Part shown: in pieces, positions 17,635 to 27,404 of the stretch
How positions within the stretch are numbered: the first letter of the stretch is position 1
Layout: every line of letters starts with the position of its first letter
Assembly (NCBI RefSeq): GCF_010692555.1
Contig: NZ_JAAHHG010000035.1
Coordinates: 1 to 45,799 of the forward strand
Reading direction: 5' to 3'
Length of the DNA: 45,799 bases
Source: Okeania sp. SIO3B5
GTDB taxonomy: Bacteria > Cyanobacteriota > Cyanobacteriia > Cyanobacteriales > Microcoleaceae
Translations under genes and position numbers: made by a program
The notes under the pieces: model-generated
Seen by the model: only the letters and a program-made list of their open reading frames with translations
What the model was told of the DNA's origin: nothing
The model's database searches: none

Positions 17635-20600
17635 ATGTCTTTCAAATTTTTGACTAAATTAGTTGCTCAAATTTACGGAAAAGTGCCCCTCCGTATCACT
17701 CTAATAGTGCCATTTGTAGTGCAAATTTTTGGGGTAGTAAGTGTAGTGGGATATATTTCTATGAGAAATGGCCAGAGAGCAGTTAATGATGTAGTTACTC
17801 AACTTTTGAATGAACAAGTTGCTAGAGTTGAACAAAGTTTACAAGCTTATCTTCATGTTCCTCATCAGGTTAATCAAATTAATGCTGCTGCTATTCGTAA
17901 TGGTCAATTAGATTTAGAAAATACCTCTCAATTAGAAAATTATTTTTGGCAACAACTACAAATATTTGATGTTTTAACTTTTACGGGATTAGGGTTAGAA
18001 AGTAAAGTTAATTTGGGGGCGGAAAGATTTGATAATGATACTCTGACTGTGAGAGTTTCAACTCAAGAAAGTAACTATATTTTTGAAACTTATTCTACAA
18101 ATCAATTTGGTGAGCGGGTTGAGTTATTAAGTAGTATTAAATTCAACCCGCGCACTCGACCTTGGTATAAAGCTGCTGTGGCGAGTGGTCAACCTATTTG
18201 GAGTGAAATTTATCCTAATACTGCTGGTATTACGGCTTATCTTGGTGCATCGATGCCTTTTTATAATCAGCAGGGAAAATTGCAGGGTGTATTACTAACT
18301 AATATTAATCTTTCACAAATTGGCGATTTTTTAGGTGGTCTTAGAATTGGTAAAACAGGACAAGTTTTTATTATTGAACGTTCGGGAATGTTAGTGGCAA
18401 CTTCTACAGGTGAAAAGCCTTTTCATACTATGAATAAAGCTTACGGAGCCAAACGAGTTAAAGCTACTGAAAGCCAGAATGATTTGACTAAAGCTACAGC
18501 AAAATATTTAGCCAAAGAGTTTAACTTCAATAAATCAATTAATAGTCAACAATATCTAGAATTTAAGTTTGATGGTCAACGAGAGTTTATTAATGTCAAA
18601 CCTTTTCAAGATAAGTATGGTTTAGATTGGTTAATTGTAGTAGTAATTCCAGAAACAGATTTTCTAGAACAAATATATCAACAGACCAAGATTACGATTG
18701 TACTTTGTCTATTAGCTTTACTTTTAGCAACGGCAATTGGAGTTTTAACATCTCGTTGGTTGGTGCAGCCAATTTTACAATTGAAAGATGCAGCTACCGC
18801 TTTATCAGAAGGAGAATTTAATCAGATAATAAATTTACAACGTGAGGATGAAGTAGGTGTCCTTGGTAAAGCTTTTAATTCTATGGCTTTTCAGTTAAGA
18901 AATTCCTTTGATATTCTCAAAACTAAGAATGAACAACTAGAACGTTTAGATAAATTAAAAGATGAATTTTTAGCTAATACATCCCATGAACTTCGTACTC
19001 CTTTAAATGGAATTATTGGCATTGCAGAATCATTGATAGATGGAGCAGCAGGAAAATTGCCATCCCAAGTTAAAACTAATCTTTCTATAATTGCTACTTC
19101 TGGTAGAAGATTATCAAATTTGATTAACGATATTCTAGATTTTTCTAAACTTAAACATCGAAATATTGAATTGCAAATAAAGCCGGTGGGAATTAGAGAA
19201 CTAACAGAAATAGTGCTGACTCTTTCTCGTCCCATGATTGGCAAAAAGTCTTTACAACTAATTAATTCTATTAGCCATGATATGCCGTTTGTGGATGCTG
19301 ATGAAAATCGACTCCAGCAAATCTTTTATAACTTAATTGGCAATGCAATTAAATTTACTGAGTCAGGTACTGTTGAAGTATCGGCTAAACTTTTAGAAAA
19401 TCAAGAAATTGAATCTACTAATCAACTTTCCCTACTAGAAATTACTATTGCTGATACAGGTATTGGCATTCCAGAGGATAAATTAGAGAGAGTTTTTGAA
19501 TCATTTGAACAAGCAGATGGCTCTACAGCTAGAGAATATGGTGGAACAGGTTTGGGTTTAGCTATTACCAAAAAATTAGTAGAATTACATGGTGGTAATT
19601 TATCTGTTTCATCAGTAGTAGGAGTCGGTTCTAAGTTTAAATTTACTTTGCCAATATCTCAAAATAAAACAGTTGATTTTCCACAACTTTCTTGCCCTTT
19701 ACCAATATCTTTAATTACAGAATTGGGGCAAAAAAATCAAGATATAGCTTTAGAAGGTTTAGTAGCCGAAAGTGGAGACTTTAAAATTTTAATTGTGGAT
19801 GATGAACCAGTAAATCTCCAAGTTATTAGAAATAATCTAGCTTTACAAAATTATGCTATTACTCAAGCTAATAATGGTATTGAAGCATTAGAAATAATTG
19901 AAAATGGCTTAATTCCAGATTTAATTTTACTGGATGTAATGATGCCTCACATGACAGGTTATGAAGTGACAAAGAAGCTGAGAGAAAAATTTTTACAAAG
20001 TGAATTACCAATTGTAATGTTAACAGCAAAGCCATTAATTTCTGATTTAGTAGAAGGTTTTCTTTCTGGAGCAAATGATTACTTGACTAAACCTTTTTCT
20101 AAACCAGAATTACTTGCCAGAATTAAAACTCATATTCGTTTAGCTAAAATAAATGCTGCTTATGGTCGTTTTGTTCCCCATAGTTTTTTACACTTTTTAA
20201 AGCGCGAGAGTATTGTGGATGTCAAATTAGGGGATAATGTCAAGAAAAAAATGTCAATTTTATTCTCTGATATTCGCTCTTTCACAACCTTAAGTGAAAC
20301 TATGACTCCAGAGGAAAACTTTAAATTTATTAATGCTTATTTGTCTCGAATGGAACCAGCAATTTTAGATAATGAAGGGTTTATTGATAAGTATATTGGT
20401 GATGCCATTATGGCTCTTTTTGGTAGAAGGGCAGATGATGCAGTTAGTGCCGGAATTAATATGTTAAAAAGTCTGAATTTATATAATCAAGAACGCCAAA
20501 AAATCCAGCAGCAACCTATTAAAATTGGCATTGGAATCAATACCGGCAACCTAATGTTAGGAACTGTGGGAGGTGGTAAAAGAATTGATGGTACAGTAAT

Positions 20601-21012
20601 CAGTGATGCTGTTAATTTAGCCTCTCGTTTAGAAAATTTAACTAAGTTCTATGGAGCTAATATTTTAATCAGTGGAAATACTTTATTTGATTTAGAAGAA
20701 TTCGATAAATATAATTATCGTTTTTTAGATAGAGTTAAAGTAAAAGGGAAAAAAGAAGCAGTTGCAGTATTTGAAATTTTGGATGGAGATACTGAAGCAC
20801 AAAAGCAATTAAAAATTCAAACCAAAACTGAATTTGAAGAAGCTATTCTTCTTTATTATCAACAGAAATATTCAGCAGCAAAAGAAATTTTCTTAAATAT
20901 TTTTCACATCAACCCTGAAGACAAAGTTGTAAAACTTTATCTCAAACGTTGTAAAAAATCTCAAATTTACGGCATTCCAGAAGAATGGAAAAAAGAGATA
21001 TTCAACAATTAA
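17635..21012 (+). CDS. Hybrid histidine kinase-receiver-adenylate cyclase (CyaC-like)
   Basis: A 1125-residue membrane sensor. Order: membrane segment about 20-43; extracytoplasmic Cache-like sensor about 45-345; second membrane segment about 352-375; HAMP; HisKA with SHELRTP (His451); HATPase with NLIGNAIKFT, DTGIGIPEDK and GGTGLGLAI; a receiver with DDEPVN and phospho-acceptor Asp767 (LLDVMMP); then a class III nucleotide cyclase. The cyclase keeps both metal aspartates (FSDIR Asp879, GDAIM Asp923) and DKYIGD Lys919, which specifies ATP, so cAMP is the expected product. A short helical tail follows. An extracellular signal would drive phosphotransfer to the receiver and tune the cyclase. 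Start ATG 17635 was taken; TTG codons at 17626 and 17629 are in frame. The final FNN and the stop come from a heptamer array. Confidence 0.9.
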   Translation: MSFKFLTKLVAQIYGKVPLRITLIVPFVVQIFGVVSVVGYISMRNGQRAVNDVVTQLLNEQVARVEQSLQAYLHVPHQVNQINAAAIRNGQLDLENTSQLENYFWQQLQIFDVLTFTGLGLESKVNLGAERFDNDTLTVRVSTQESNYIFETYSTNQFGERVELLSSIKFNPRTRPWYKAAVASGQPIWSEIYPNTAGITAYLGASMPFYNQQGKLQGVLLTNINLSQIGDFLGGLRIGKTGQVFIIERSGMLVATSTGEKPFHTMNKAYGAKRVKATESQNDLTKATAKYLAKEFNFNKSINSQQYLEFKFDGQREFINVKPFQDKYGLDWLIVVVIPETDFLEQIYQQTKITIVLCLLALLLATAIGVLTSRWLVQPILQLKDAATALSEGEFNQIINLQREDEVGVLGKAFNSMAFQLRNSFDILKTKNEQLERLDKLKDEFLANTSHELRTPLNGIIGIAESLIDGAAGKLPSQVKTNLSIIATSGRRLSNLINDILDFSKLKHRNIELQIKPVGIRELTEIVLTLSRPMIGKKSLQLINSISHDMPFVDADENRLQQIFYNLIGNAIKFTESGTVEVSAKLLENQEIESTNQLSLLEITIADTGIGIPEDKLERVFESFEQADGSTAREYGGTGLGLAITKKLVELHGGNLSVSSVVGVGSKFKFTLPISQNKTVDFPQLSCPLPISLITELGQKNQDIALEGLVAESGDFKILIVDDEPVNLQVIRNNLALQNYAITQANNGIEALEIIENGLIPDLILLDVMMPHMTGYEVTKKLREKFLQSELPIVMLTAKPLISDLVEGFLSGANDYLTKPFSKPELLARIKTHIRLAKINAAYGRFVPHSFLHFLKRESIVDVKLGDNVKKKMSILFSDIRSFTTLSETMTPEENFKFINAYLSRMEPAILDNEGFIDKYIGDAIMALFGRRADDAVSAGINMLKSLNLYNQERQKIQQQPIKIGIGINTGNLMLGTVGGGKRIDGTVISDAVNLASRLENLTKFYGANILISGNTLFDLEEFDKYNYRFLDRVKVKGKKEAVAVFEILDGDTEAQKQLKIQTKTEFEEAILLYYQQKYSAAKEIFLNIFHINPEDKVVKLYLKRCKKSQIYGIPEEWKKEIFNN

Positions 21013-21052
21013 TAATTAATAATTAATAATTAATAATTAATTATTAATTATT
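21007..21052. repeat. AATTAAT heptamer array at the cyclase stop
   Basis: About six AATTAAT/AATTATT units. The first overlaps the stop codon of the kinase-cyclase gene and the last joins directly onto a family-1 MITE. Confidence 0.8.
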
Positions 21053-21423
<371 letters not shown>

Positions 21424-21511
21424 AATTACCTCTTCTTTTCAAGGAGAGGATTTACTCAAAGGAAAATTTTTTCTTCTTTCTCCTTTAAAGAGGAGACTTT
21501 AAACCTTAATT

Positions 21512-21754
<243 letters not shown>

Positions 21755-21769
21755 AATTATTCGGTAATT

Positions 21770-22030
21770 ACAGTTATCAGTTATCAGTACCTCTAGCTGT
21801 TTGCGCAGCATGACAAACGGAAAGCGAGAGGCTTGAAATCTGAAATATTGGGTGCATCTCATATTTGCAAAAATATTTTTTTCTTATTCCCTATTCCCTA
21901 TTCCCTGTTCCCTGTTCCCTAAAAGCGATAAATTTTTGGCTTTATTCACGCATTGAGATGCACCCGAAATATTCTCTTTTTTTATCCCCTTAAAAGGGGA
22001 AGCTTTAGACCATAATTTTTCGGTAATTAC
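21770..22030. repeat. Dispersed repeat, copy 2, split by a MITE
   Basis: Matches the blocks of 9766-9925: TATCAGTTATCAGTACCTCT, GAGGCTTGAAATCTG, and CCTTAAAAGGGGAAGCTTTAGACC. The element at 21850-21965 lies inside it. Confidence 0.5.
21850..21965. mobile_element. 116-bp MITE with GGGTGCATCTCA ends and 8-bp target duplication
   Basis: Perfect 12-bp inverted ends GGGTGCATCTCA (21850-21861) and TGAGATGCACCC (21954-21965). It is flanked by identical GAAATATT octamers at 21842-21849 and 21966-21973, a textbook target-site duplication. The interior is a TTCCCTA/TTCCCTG heptamer tract plus AT-rich sequence. Non-coding; mobilised in trans if at all. Confidence 0.88.
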
Positions 22031-22039
22031 AGATAAATA

Positions 22040-22285
22040 AGGTTTGCTGAAAAAGCCTGGCTATTTCATTCTAAACTGTGCCATTTTATGTATTGACAAA
22101 ACCACCTTATTTCAAGCTTGAGGAAATTTATCTTTCGCTGTCTGAAAATCAATAAATTCATTGTTAATATCTAGAATGAAATGACCCTGGCTGAAAAAGT
22201 ATTTTTAAGGAGTAGAAAGTAGTTAGGAGAAACGAGGAATTATAGAGGAGATAGTCCGATATATTTGTCCCTTGATTTTTCTGCT
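22040..22285 (-). mobile_element. Partial family-1 MITE (right half) with nested element
   Basis: AAGGTTTGCTGAAAAAG at about 22039 is the family right end. After an insertion (22063-22185) it resumes CTGAAAAAGTATTTTTAAGGAG and runs to the internal motif seen as GTCCCTTGATTTTTCTG near 22268-22283. There it joins a tnpB fragment. The other half is missing. Confidence 0.55.
22063..22185. mobile_element. MITE with ATTTCATTCTA ends
   Basis: ATTTCATTCTA at 22063-22073 faces TAGAATGAAAT at 22172-22182. The heptamer CCTGGCT stands on both sides (22056-22062 and 22186-22192), a probable 7-bp target duplication. The interior is AT-rich and non-coding. Confidence 0.6.
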
Positions 22286-22440
22286 ATTGCTATCAGCGTA
22301 GAAAGCATTTAAACCTAAGTCAATTCCTGCTAAATTACTTCCAAAATTATCAGTTTCTTTTCTTTCTACATTTACGAGGAATTGACAATAATAACCGTGA
22401 CTCACGTCTGACAACCCTAACACGACTTATACCAGTTCCC
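22285..22440 (-). pseudogene. TnpB fragment
   Basis: The minus strand encodes GYYCQFLVNVERK and LAGIDLGLNAFYADSN, the pre-RuvC strand and RuvC-I motif (GID with catalytic Asp) of TnpB. Upstream the matching frame shifts (VRVVRR in another frame, near 22415-22435). The C-terminal side is replaced by the internal part of a family-1 MITE right after DSN. Only about 50 codons survive. Confidence 0.75.
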
Positions 22441-22481
22441 AAAAATAATGCTTTACTTCATTAAAGCTTCAGTTCTTAATT

Positions 22482-22877
22482 AGGGTTTGCTGAAAAAGTC
22501 TTTTTGCTGGGGATAGGAGACAGGAGACAACCCACCCCTAACCCCTCCCAGGAGGGGAAGACAGGAGAAATGGGAATGAGCGAGGAGGTAGGATTCAACA
22601 ATTAATAATTAATAATTAATAATTAATAATTACCTCTCAAAAAAAAAGGGAATTGATTGACTAAATAATGAAAAAATTTTCTTGTCTCTCCTTGCTCATG
22701 AGAGGATTTTTACCTTAATTATTCGGATTTGAATTGTCAGAGTGATTTTTCTGCCTAACTTTTGCCTAAAATACTAACTTTTTGAGCGTTTTAGACGTGA
22801 TACCAGGCACTTTTTGAGGTCTAAAAAAGGCACTTGTCTTTATATGTCAATGGTTTTAGATTTAATCACCAAGCCCT
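22482..22877 (-). mobile_element. Family-1 MITE interrupted by repeat DNA
   Basis: Ends AGGGTTTGCTGA (22482) and ACCAAGCCCT (ending 22877), with AATT on both sides (22478-22481 and 22878-22881). The central part, about 22598-22735, is foreign to the family: an AATTAAT heptamer array (about 22600-22635) followed by AT-rich sequence. One GC-rich mini-palindrome lies at 22530-22558. The rest of 22882-23232 has no gene; near 23108-23200 an imperfect GAGTCACACAA/TTGTGTAACCCC pair may mark another small element. Confidence 0.75.
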
Positions 22878-23232
22878 AATTAATAATTAATAAGTAACTT
22901 AAGCAAATCATCTCAATTATTTTTTTCGTCGATCGATCTTCCGAGTAAAAAATTTACGCATAAATACTTGCTCTGATGATTACTCAATCACGGCAGTTAT
23001 GATTTTCTTCTAAAATTCTGTCTCCTGTCTCCTGTCTCCTGACTCCTTCTTCGGTTGCTACATTTTGTGGTGCGGAATGTGGGGTATAATTAAAAAACCC
23101 TAATTTAATACGAGTCACACAAAAACACTATATATAGCAAACAAAAACTATAACGTTACAGATATATAGCGTTTATACCTCATACCTTGTGTAACCCCTA
23201 ATGAAATTTCAAATGTTATAAATAAAACTAAA

Positions 23233-24711
23233 ATGCTTACTAAAGATAAACAACAAACAAAACAAAATTGGAAACAAATAGCCAAACAATTTGAAGCAGT
23301 TGTAGGCAAAAAAGGCGTAGTTCAACGCAAAGAAGAATTATTAGTATATGAATGTGATGGTCTAGCTAGCTATCGTCAACGTCCCGCATTAGTAATATTA
23401 CCACGCACTACTGAACAAGTCGCAGAAGCAGTAAAAATATGCGATCGCTTAAATATTCCTTGGCTTCCTAGAGGTGCAGGAACTGGTCTTTCTGGAGGAG
23501 CATTACCAATAGAAAACTGTGTTTTAATTGTCACTTCATTAATGCAAAAAATCCTGAAAATAGACTTAGAAAATCAACAAGTTGTTGTACAACCAGGAAT
23601 TATAAATAATTGGGTAACACAAGCGGTTAGTGGAGCTGGTTTTTATTACGCTCCCGATCCTTCCAGTCAAATTATTTGTTCTATTGGTGGAAATATTGCT
23701 GAAAATTCTGGGGGTGTTCATTGTCTCAAATACGGTGTGACAACTAATCATGTTTTAGGATTAAAAATAGTTACTCCCGAAGGTTCAATAGTTGATATTG
23801 GCGGACAAATTCCAGAGATGCCTGGTTATGATTTAACAGGTTTATTTGTAGGTTCCGAAGGTACCTTGGGAATAGCCACAGAAATTACTCTTAGAATCCT
23901 CAAATCTCCCGAATCAGTTTGTGTGCTTTTAGCAGGATTTCCTAATATTGAATCTACCGGACAAACTGTGTCAGATATTATCAGTTCTGGCATTATTCCT
24001 GGGGGGATGGAGATTATGGATAATTTCAGTATTAATGCTGTGGAAGATGTGGTCAAAACAAATCTATATCCCCGAAATGCTGCTGCTGTTTTATTAGTAG
24101 AATTAGACGGTTTAGAAGTAGAAGTAGATAAAAACAAACAGCGCATCAAAGAAATATGTGAAAAAAACGGAGCTATAGAAATAACTACTGCTAATGAACC
24201 AGAAAAAAGGATGAAATTATGGAAAGGACGGAAAGCTGCTTTTGCTGCTGCTGGAAATATTAGTAAAAATTATTATGTACAAGATGGAGTAATTCCTCGG
24301 ACAAAAATGGCTTATGTTTTAGGTGAAATTGAAGGAATAAGTAAAAAATATGGTTATCGTATTGCTAATGTATTTCATGCAGGGGATGGGAATCTTCACC
24401 CATTAGTTTTATATGATGATGCTGTTGAAGGTGCTTTTGAAACTGTGGAAGAAATAGGTGGGGAAATTCTCAAGATTTGCGTAGAAGTTGGTGGTAGTTT
24501 ATCTGGAGAACATGGCATTGGTTCAGATAAAAAATGTTATATGCCTTTAATGTTTAATGAGACAGATTTAGAAACGATGCAATGGGTAAGAAGTGTTTTT
24601 AATCCCAAGGGTTTAGCTAATCCTGAAAAAATATTTCCTACACCTAGAACTTGTGGAGAGTCTGCTAATATTCAGCAGGTTAAACAGTTTCAGGGAGCAG
24701 AAGTTTTTTAA
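23233..24711 (+). CDS. glcD: Glycolate dehydrogenase, FAD-linked subunit
   Basis: A 492-residue flavoprotein that oxidises glycolate to glyoxylate in the photorespiratory pathway; D-lactate is a possible alternative substrate. The N-terminal FAD-binding domain (about 50-230) shows PWLPRGAGTGLSGGALP and AENSGGVHCLKYGVTTNHVLG. The C-terminal FAD-oxidase domain shows FHAGDGNLHPLVLYD and GEHGIGSDKK. Length and ending match cyanobacterial GlcD. No ribosome site is obvious before ATG. No glcE or glcF subunit gene adjoins, which is common in cyanobacteria. Confidence 0.9.
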   Translation: MLTKDKQQTKQNWKQIAKQFEAVVGKKGVVQRKEELLVYECDGLASYRQRPALVILPRTTEQVAEAVKICDRLNIPWLPRGAGTGLSGGALPIENCVLIVTSLMQKILKIDLENQQVVVQPGIINNWVTQAVSGAGFYYAPDPSSQIICSIGGNIAENSGGVHCLKYGVTTNHVLGLKIVTPEGSIVDIGGQIPEMPGYDLTGLFVGSEGTLGIATEITLRILKSPESVCVLLAGFPNIESTGQTVSDIISSGIIPGGMEIMDNFSINAVEDVVKTNLYPRNAAAVLLVELDGLEVEVDKNKQRIKEICEKNGAIEITTANEPEKRMKLWKGRKAAFAAAGNISKNYYVQDGVIPRTKMAYVLGEIEGISKKYGYRIANVFHAGDGNLHPLVLYDDAVEGAFETVEEIGGEILKICVEVGGSLSGEHGIGSDKKCYMPLMFNETDLETMQWVRSVFNPKGLANPEKIFPTPRTCGESANIQQVKQFQGAEVF

Positions 24712-24729
24712 TTTTTATTTGCCCTAATT

Positions 24730-24937
24730 AGGGTTTGCTGAAAAAGTCTTTTTTAAGGAGTAGGGGAGTAGGGGAGTAGGGGAGTAGGGGAGTAGGGGAG
24801 AATTTTTTTACCCAACTATGCGCTAAAAATGCGCTCCATGCATGAGCATGAAGAGCTGAAAACCATGTACTTTTTCAATACCTAAAAAGGCTAAAACCTT
24901 TATCTGGCAATTATTTAAGATTTAATCAGCAAACCCT
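24730..24937 (-). mobile_element. Family-1 MITE, short form
   Basis: Ends AGGGTTTGCTGA (24730) and TCAGCAAACCCT (ending 24937), with AATT flanks at 24726-24729 and 24938-24941. It is nearly the same sequence as 28882-29091 in the opposite orientation, including GCGCTCCATGCATGAGCATG and GTACTTTTTCAATACC. The purine tract here is GGGGAGTA octamers. It begins 18 bases after the glcD stop. Confidence 0.88.
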
Positions 24938-24941
24938 AATT

Positions 24942-25556
24942 ATAAATATTTTCTAGTGACTAAATCAAAAAACTGTAGATGAAGATAGAGGCTATAAAAC
25001 ATCTTTTTTGTGACGGCAAGTTAGCGTTACTTTTAAAGAAGGGGAGTATGATCTAGCGAGAAATTTTCCACTTCCTACTTCCTCTTTATTTTTCAGTCAG
25101 ATTACACATAAATATCAACCCCATCTTTATTTTAAATAGATATCAAATGGGTTCTATAAACCTCCTAGTTAACATCTTCCTTCTCTACTCATGCGTATGT
25201 CACAATAAGACAATGCAATACAAGTGTGCTTCAGGCGAAAGAAAGAAAAAAAAATCCTTTTAGCCAATTCTCTTCTTTATAAGAAGAGGTAATTATTAAT
25301 TATTAATTGTTAATTATTAGGCGAAAATACTCTGAAGGTAAGAATTTAACCATATCTTTGACTTCCCAATGTAAATTTTTGTACTCTTCATCCAACCGCC
25401 ATAAGCAAGTCTACTTAATAGCCGCCAATAAAGCAAAGAATCTCCCATTAAAACTGTGTTTGGTTAATGAGAGATTATTAAAGTATTGCGGTTAGATGTT
25501 CTTTTTGGCCTGTGGAAATAGGACTTTAAACCCAAATTTTGGGTCTATCCTAGTTA
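24942..25556. other. Intergenic with a possible coding relic
   Basis: No intact gene. An AATTATT heptamer array lies at about 25289-25318. On the minus strand, about 25330-25470 reads as GRFFALLAAIK, stop, TCLWRLDEEYKNLHW then EVKDMVKFLPSEYF, which looks like the relic of a real protein. I do not recognise it, and one stop interrupts it. A 62-codon plus-strand frame over the same bases was judged a shadow. Confidence 0.3.
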
Positions 25557-26755
25557 CTAAGAACTACAGTTAGGAATATAAGAATTAGGAGGTGTATAGT
25601 TACTATTATCTCGGTCATTCAGCCAATCTGATAATTCTTCTTTTGTGATTGTTGCCTCACTAAATTGTGGGCGAGGTGGAAAGGCAATCATTACTGTCAA
25701 AACATTAGGACTATTATTTAGCAAAGACAACTCATTGGTAAATAAGGATAGGGCGGTGAAACATATTCTATATGGATACCATCTTCTGAATTCCACTTTT
25801 TCTTGGCAAACGGAAATTCTGTAGAATTTGGTTTCCGTACTATATCCTGGGAATATGCCCAATTTTTGATAGTATCGGCAGTTAGTATTGGTTGAAATAG
25901 TCCATCCTCATCGCAATCTGCTTTTTCTGTTACATTAGGACGTTGAGGATAAGGAATAAACACTCTGTAGAAAGGGGGTTGATTCTTTCCTACCTGCTTA
26001 ATCTCTTCCACAGTCCCTACAAAGCTGTTCCAAACTACCTGAAAACTGAAGAAACAAGACGCTTCATAAGTTGAAATAATGGGATTCTTTAATACTTCTA
26101 TGTATCGATCGCCTTTTTTGTAATAAGCTTGCCCACAAAGCAACAAATTCAAACAGATATTTCGCCAACTTTCTTGATTTTTCTTGATAATCATTTGACA
26201 GTCAGATTTAGTTGCTGAAGATTCAGACTTAGTACGATCTGGCGGTCTATTAGCACTCAGAAATAGTTTCCTAATAATCTTTAATGCTAATACTTTCTCT
26301 TCTTTTATTTCAGTCTCTTGGTTACTACTAATTGTTGGGTCTACTAATGATGTCTTTTCATCAATAGTTGCTTCTATTTGATCATCCCTGAGCCATGTCT
26401 CAGCAATCAATTGAGATAATTTTCTCGCTGCCAGAAGCCTCCGCAAGGCATGATATTGATTGATAAACATCTTATCATCTAAGCTCTTTTTCTTAAACTT
26501 CATCACTGCCTTCATGTCTAATCCCTCATGGGGAAAATTGTCTATTTTTTCACTTCCTATTCCTGGCAACTTTTCTTTTAAATATTTTTTAGTTCCTGTA
26601 TATACTGTTGTTTTGATTCCGAGATGAGAGTTATCATCTTCTTCCACTAAAAGAATTTGGTATTGAAAATTTTCCCCCTGAGATAAATTTGGGGATAGAA
26701 CTTCATATCCAGATAATTTTTGATTATTAGTACTATCTAAATCGAAAGGCATCAT
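25557..26755 (-). pseudogene. Unrecognised protein gene with a one-base frameshift near its 3' end
   Basis: Starts MMPFDLDSTNNQKLSGYEVL at 26755 and stays open to about 25740. There the frame changes: HIEYVSPPYPYL would be continued by TNELSLLNNSPNVLTVMIAFP in the next frame, ending at 25557. Total length is 1199 bases, one short of 400 codons, so a single missing base near 25740 explains it. Visible features are a charged helical N-terminal half, then SANRPPDRTKSESSATKSDC and STYEASCFFSFQVVWNSFVG. No signal peptide or membrane span. No function assigned. It lies downstream of the disrupted PEP-CTERM gene on the same strand. It could be a real lesion or a sequencing error. Confidence 0.6.
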
Positions 26756-26901
26756 AAATATTACTACCTCCTCAAATTGTTATTTAATCATCAAAGAAGA
26801 CCAGTCATTTCAGCTGTCAGTTATCAAAATAATTGGGTCGTGCAACCTCACCTTTTAAGGCCAAATATTTTTGGAGGTTTGCTCAAATCACCGTAATAAC
26901 T

Positions 26902-26938
26902 TCTGACTTCTGACTTCTGACTTCTGAGTTCTGACTTC
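26902..26938. repeat. ACTTCTG heptamer tandem repeat
   Basis: Five 7-bp units immediately downstream of the PEP-CTERM gene's original stop codon (26940-26942). Confidence 0.8.
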
Positions 26939-27173
26939 GTCAACCTTTCTGCTGACGACGCAAACTAGCCATTGCTAAACTCACAACACCAACAGAAAAT
27001 AGTGGCATAGAAATCGGTTCTGGCACTGTTGCTAATTCATCTGCCAATACTTCTCCCATAATCACATCCCCTAGTTTAACTTGAAATGCTAGTTGCGAGC
27101 GATGGGGAGCTGTCTTATCTTTAAGGTCTTTAGCATCTCCAGTCCAACTTTGATGTCGGCAAGGGGTCTCCCG

Positions 27174-27329
27174 TTATACGAATGTTAACGGGAGGGGAAT
27201 TGCCGACCAACAAATAAACCGCGTAGCGTCCGCTTGAGCGGGATTTTTCGGTAAACCCTTGATGTAGTCTCGAATGATTTGGGCAACAGATAAGTCTTTC
27301 CTTTTAGCAGACGCGATTAATTTTTTCAT
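27174..27329 (-). CDS. Small ORF inside the IS605-like element
   Basis: A 51-codon frame, MKKLIASAKRKDLSVAQIIR onward with DYIKGL, antisense to the element and ending inside its left-end hairpin. The segment KDLSVAQIIRDYIKGL is reminiscent of the helix of ribbon-helix-helix antitoxin-like proteins, but the usual preceding beta strand is missing. It may be a decayed cargo gene or chance. Confidence 0.25.
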   Translation of the reverse strand: MKKLIASAKRKDLSVAQIIRDYIKGLPKNPAQADATRFICWSAIPLPLTFV

Positions 27330-27368
27330 AATTTACTTGATTTACTCGAATTACTACCGGTTTATTTC

Positions 27369-27398
27369 TTGTCATTGTATGCATATTTGTGTTATGAT
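27369..27398 (+). promoter_or_regulatory. Candidate sigma-70 promoter inside the IS605-like element
   Basis: TTGTCA at 27369-27374 and TATGAT at 27393-27398 with an 18-bp spacer, facing the right end. It could drive the putative guide RNA. Based on consensus match only. Confidence 0.4.
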
Positions 27399-27404
27399 GA
27401 TTAT

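Noticed and set aside
18891-19244. 117-codon antisense frame inside the histidine kinase
   Set aside because: Opposite strand of the strongly conserved HisKA region; no independent signals.
22223-22423. Intact small TnpB protein
   Set aside because: Only the RuvC-I neighbourhood is recognisable; the frame shifts upstream and is replaced by MITE sequence downstream.
25307-25495. 62-codon plus-strand frame
   Set aside because: Starts inside a heptamer array; the minus strand over the same bases looks more like a decayed protein.
25700-25780. Programmed -1 frameshift
   Set aside because: No heptameric slippery sequence with a following stem was found; a simple one-base deletion is more economical.
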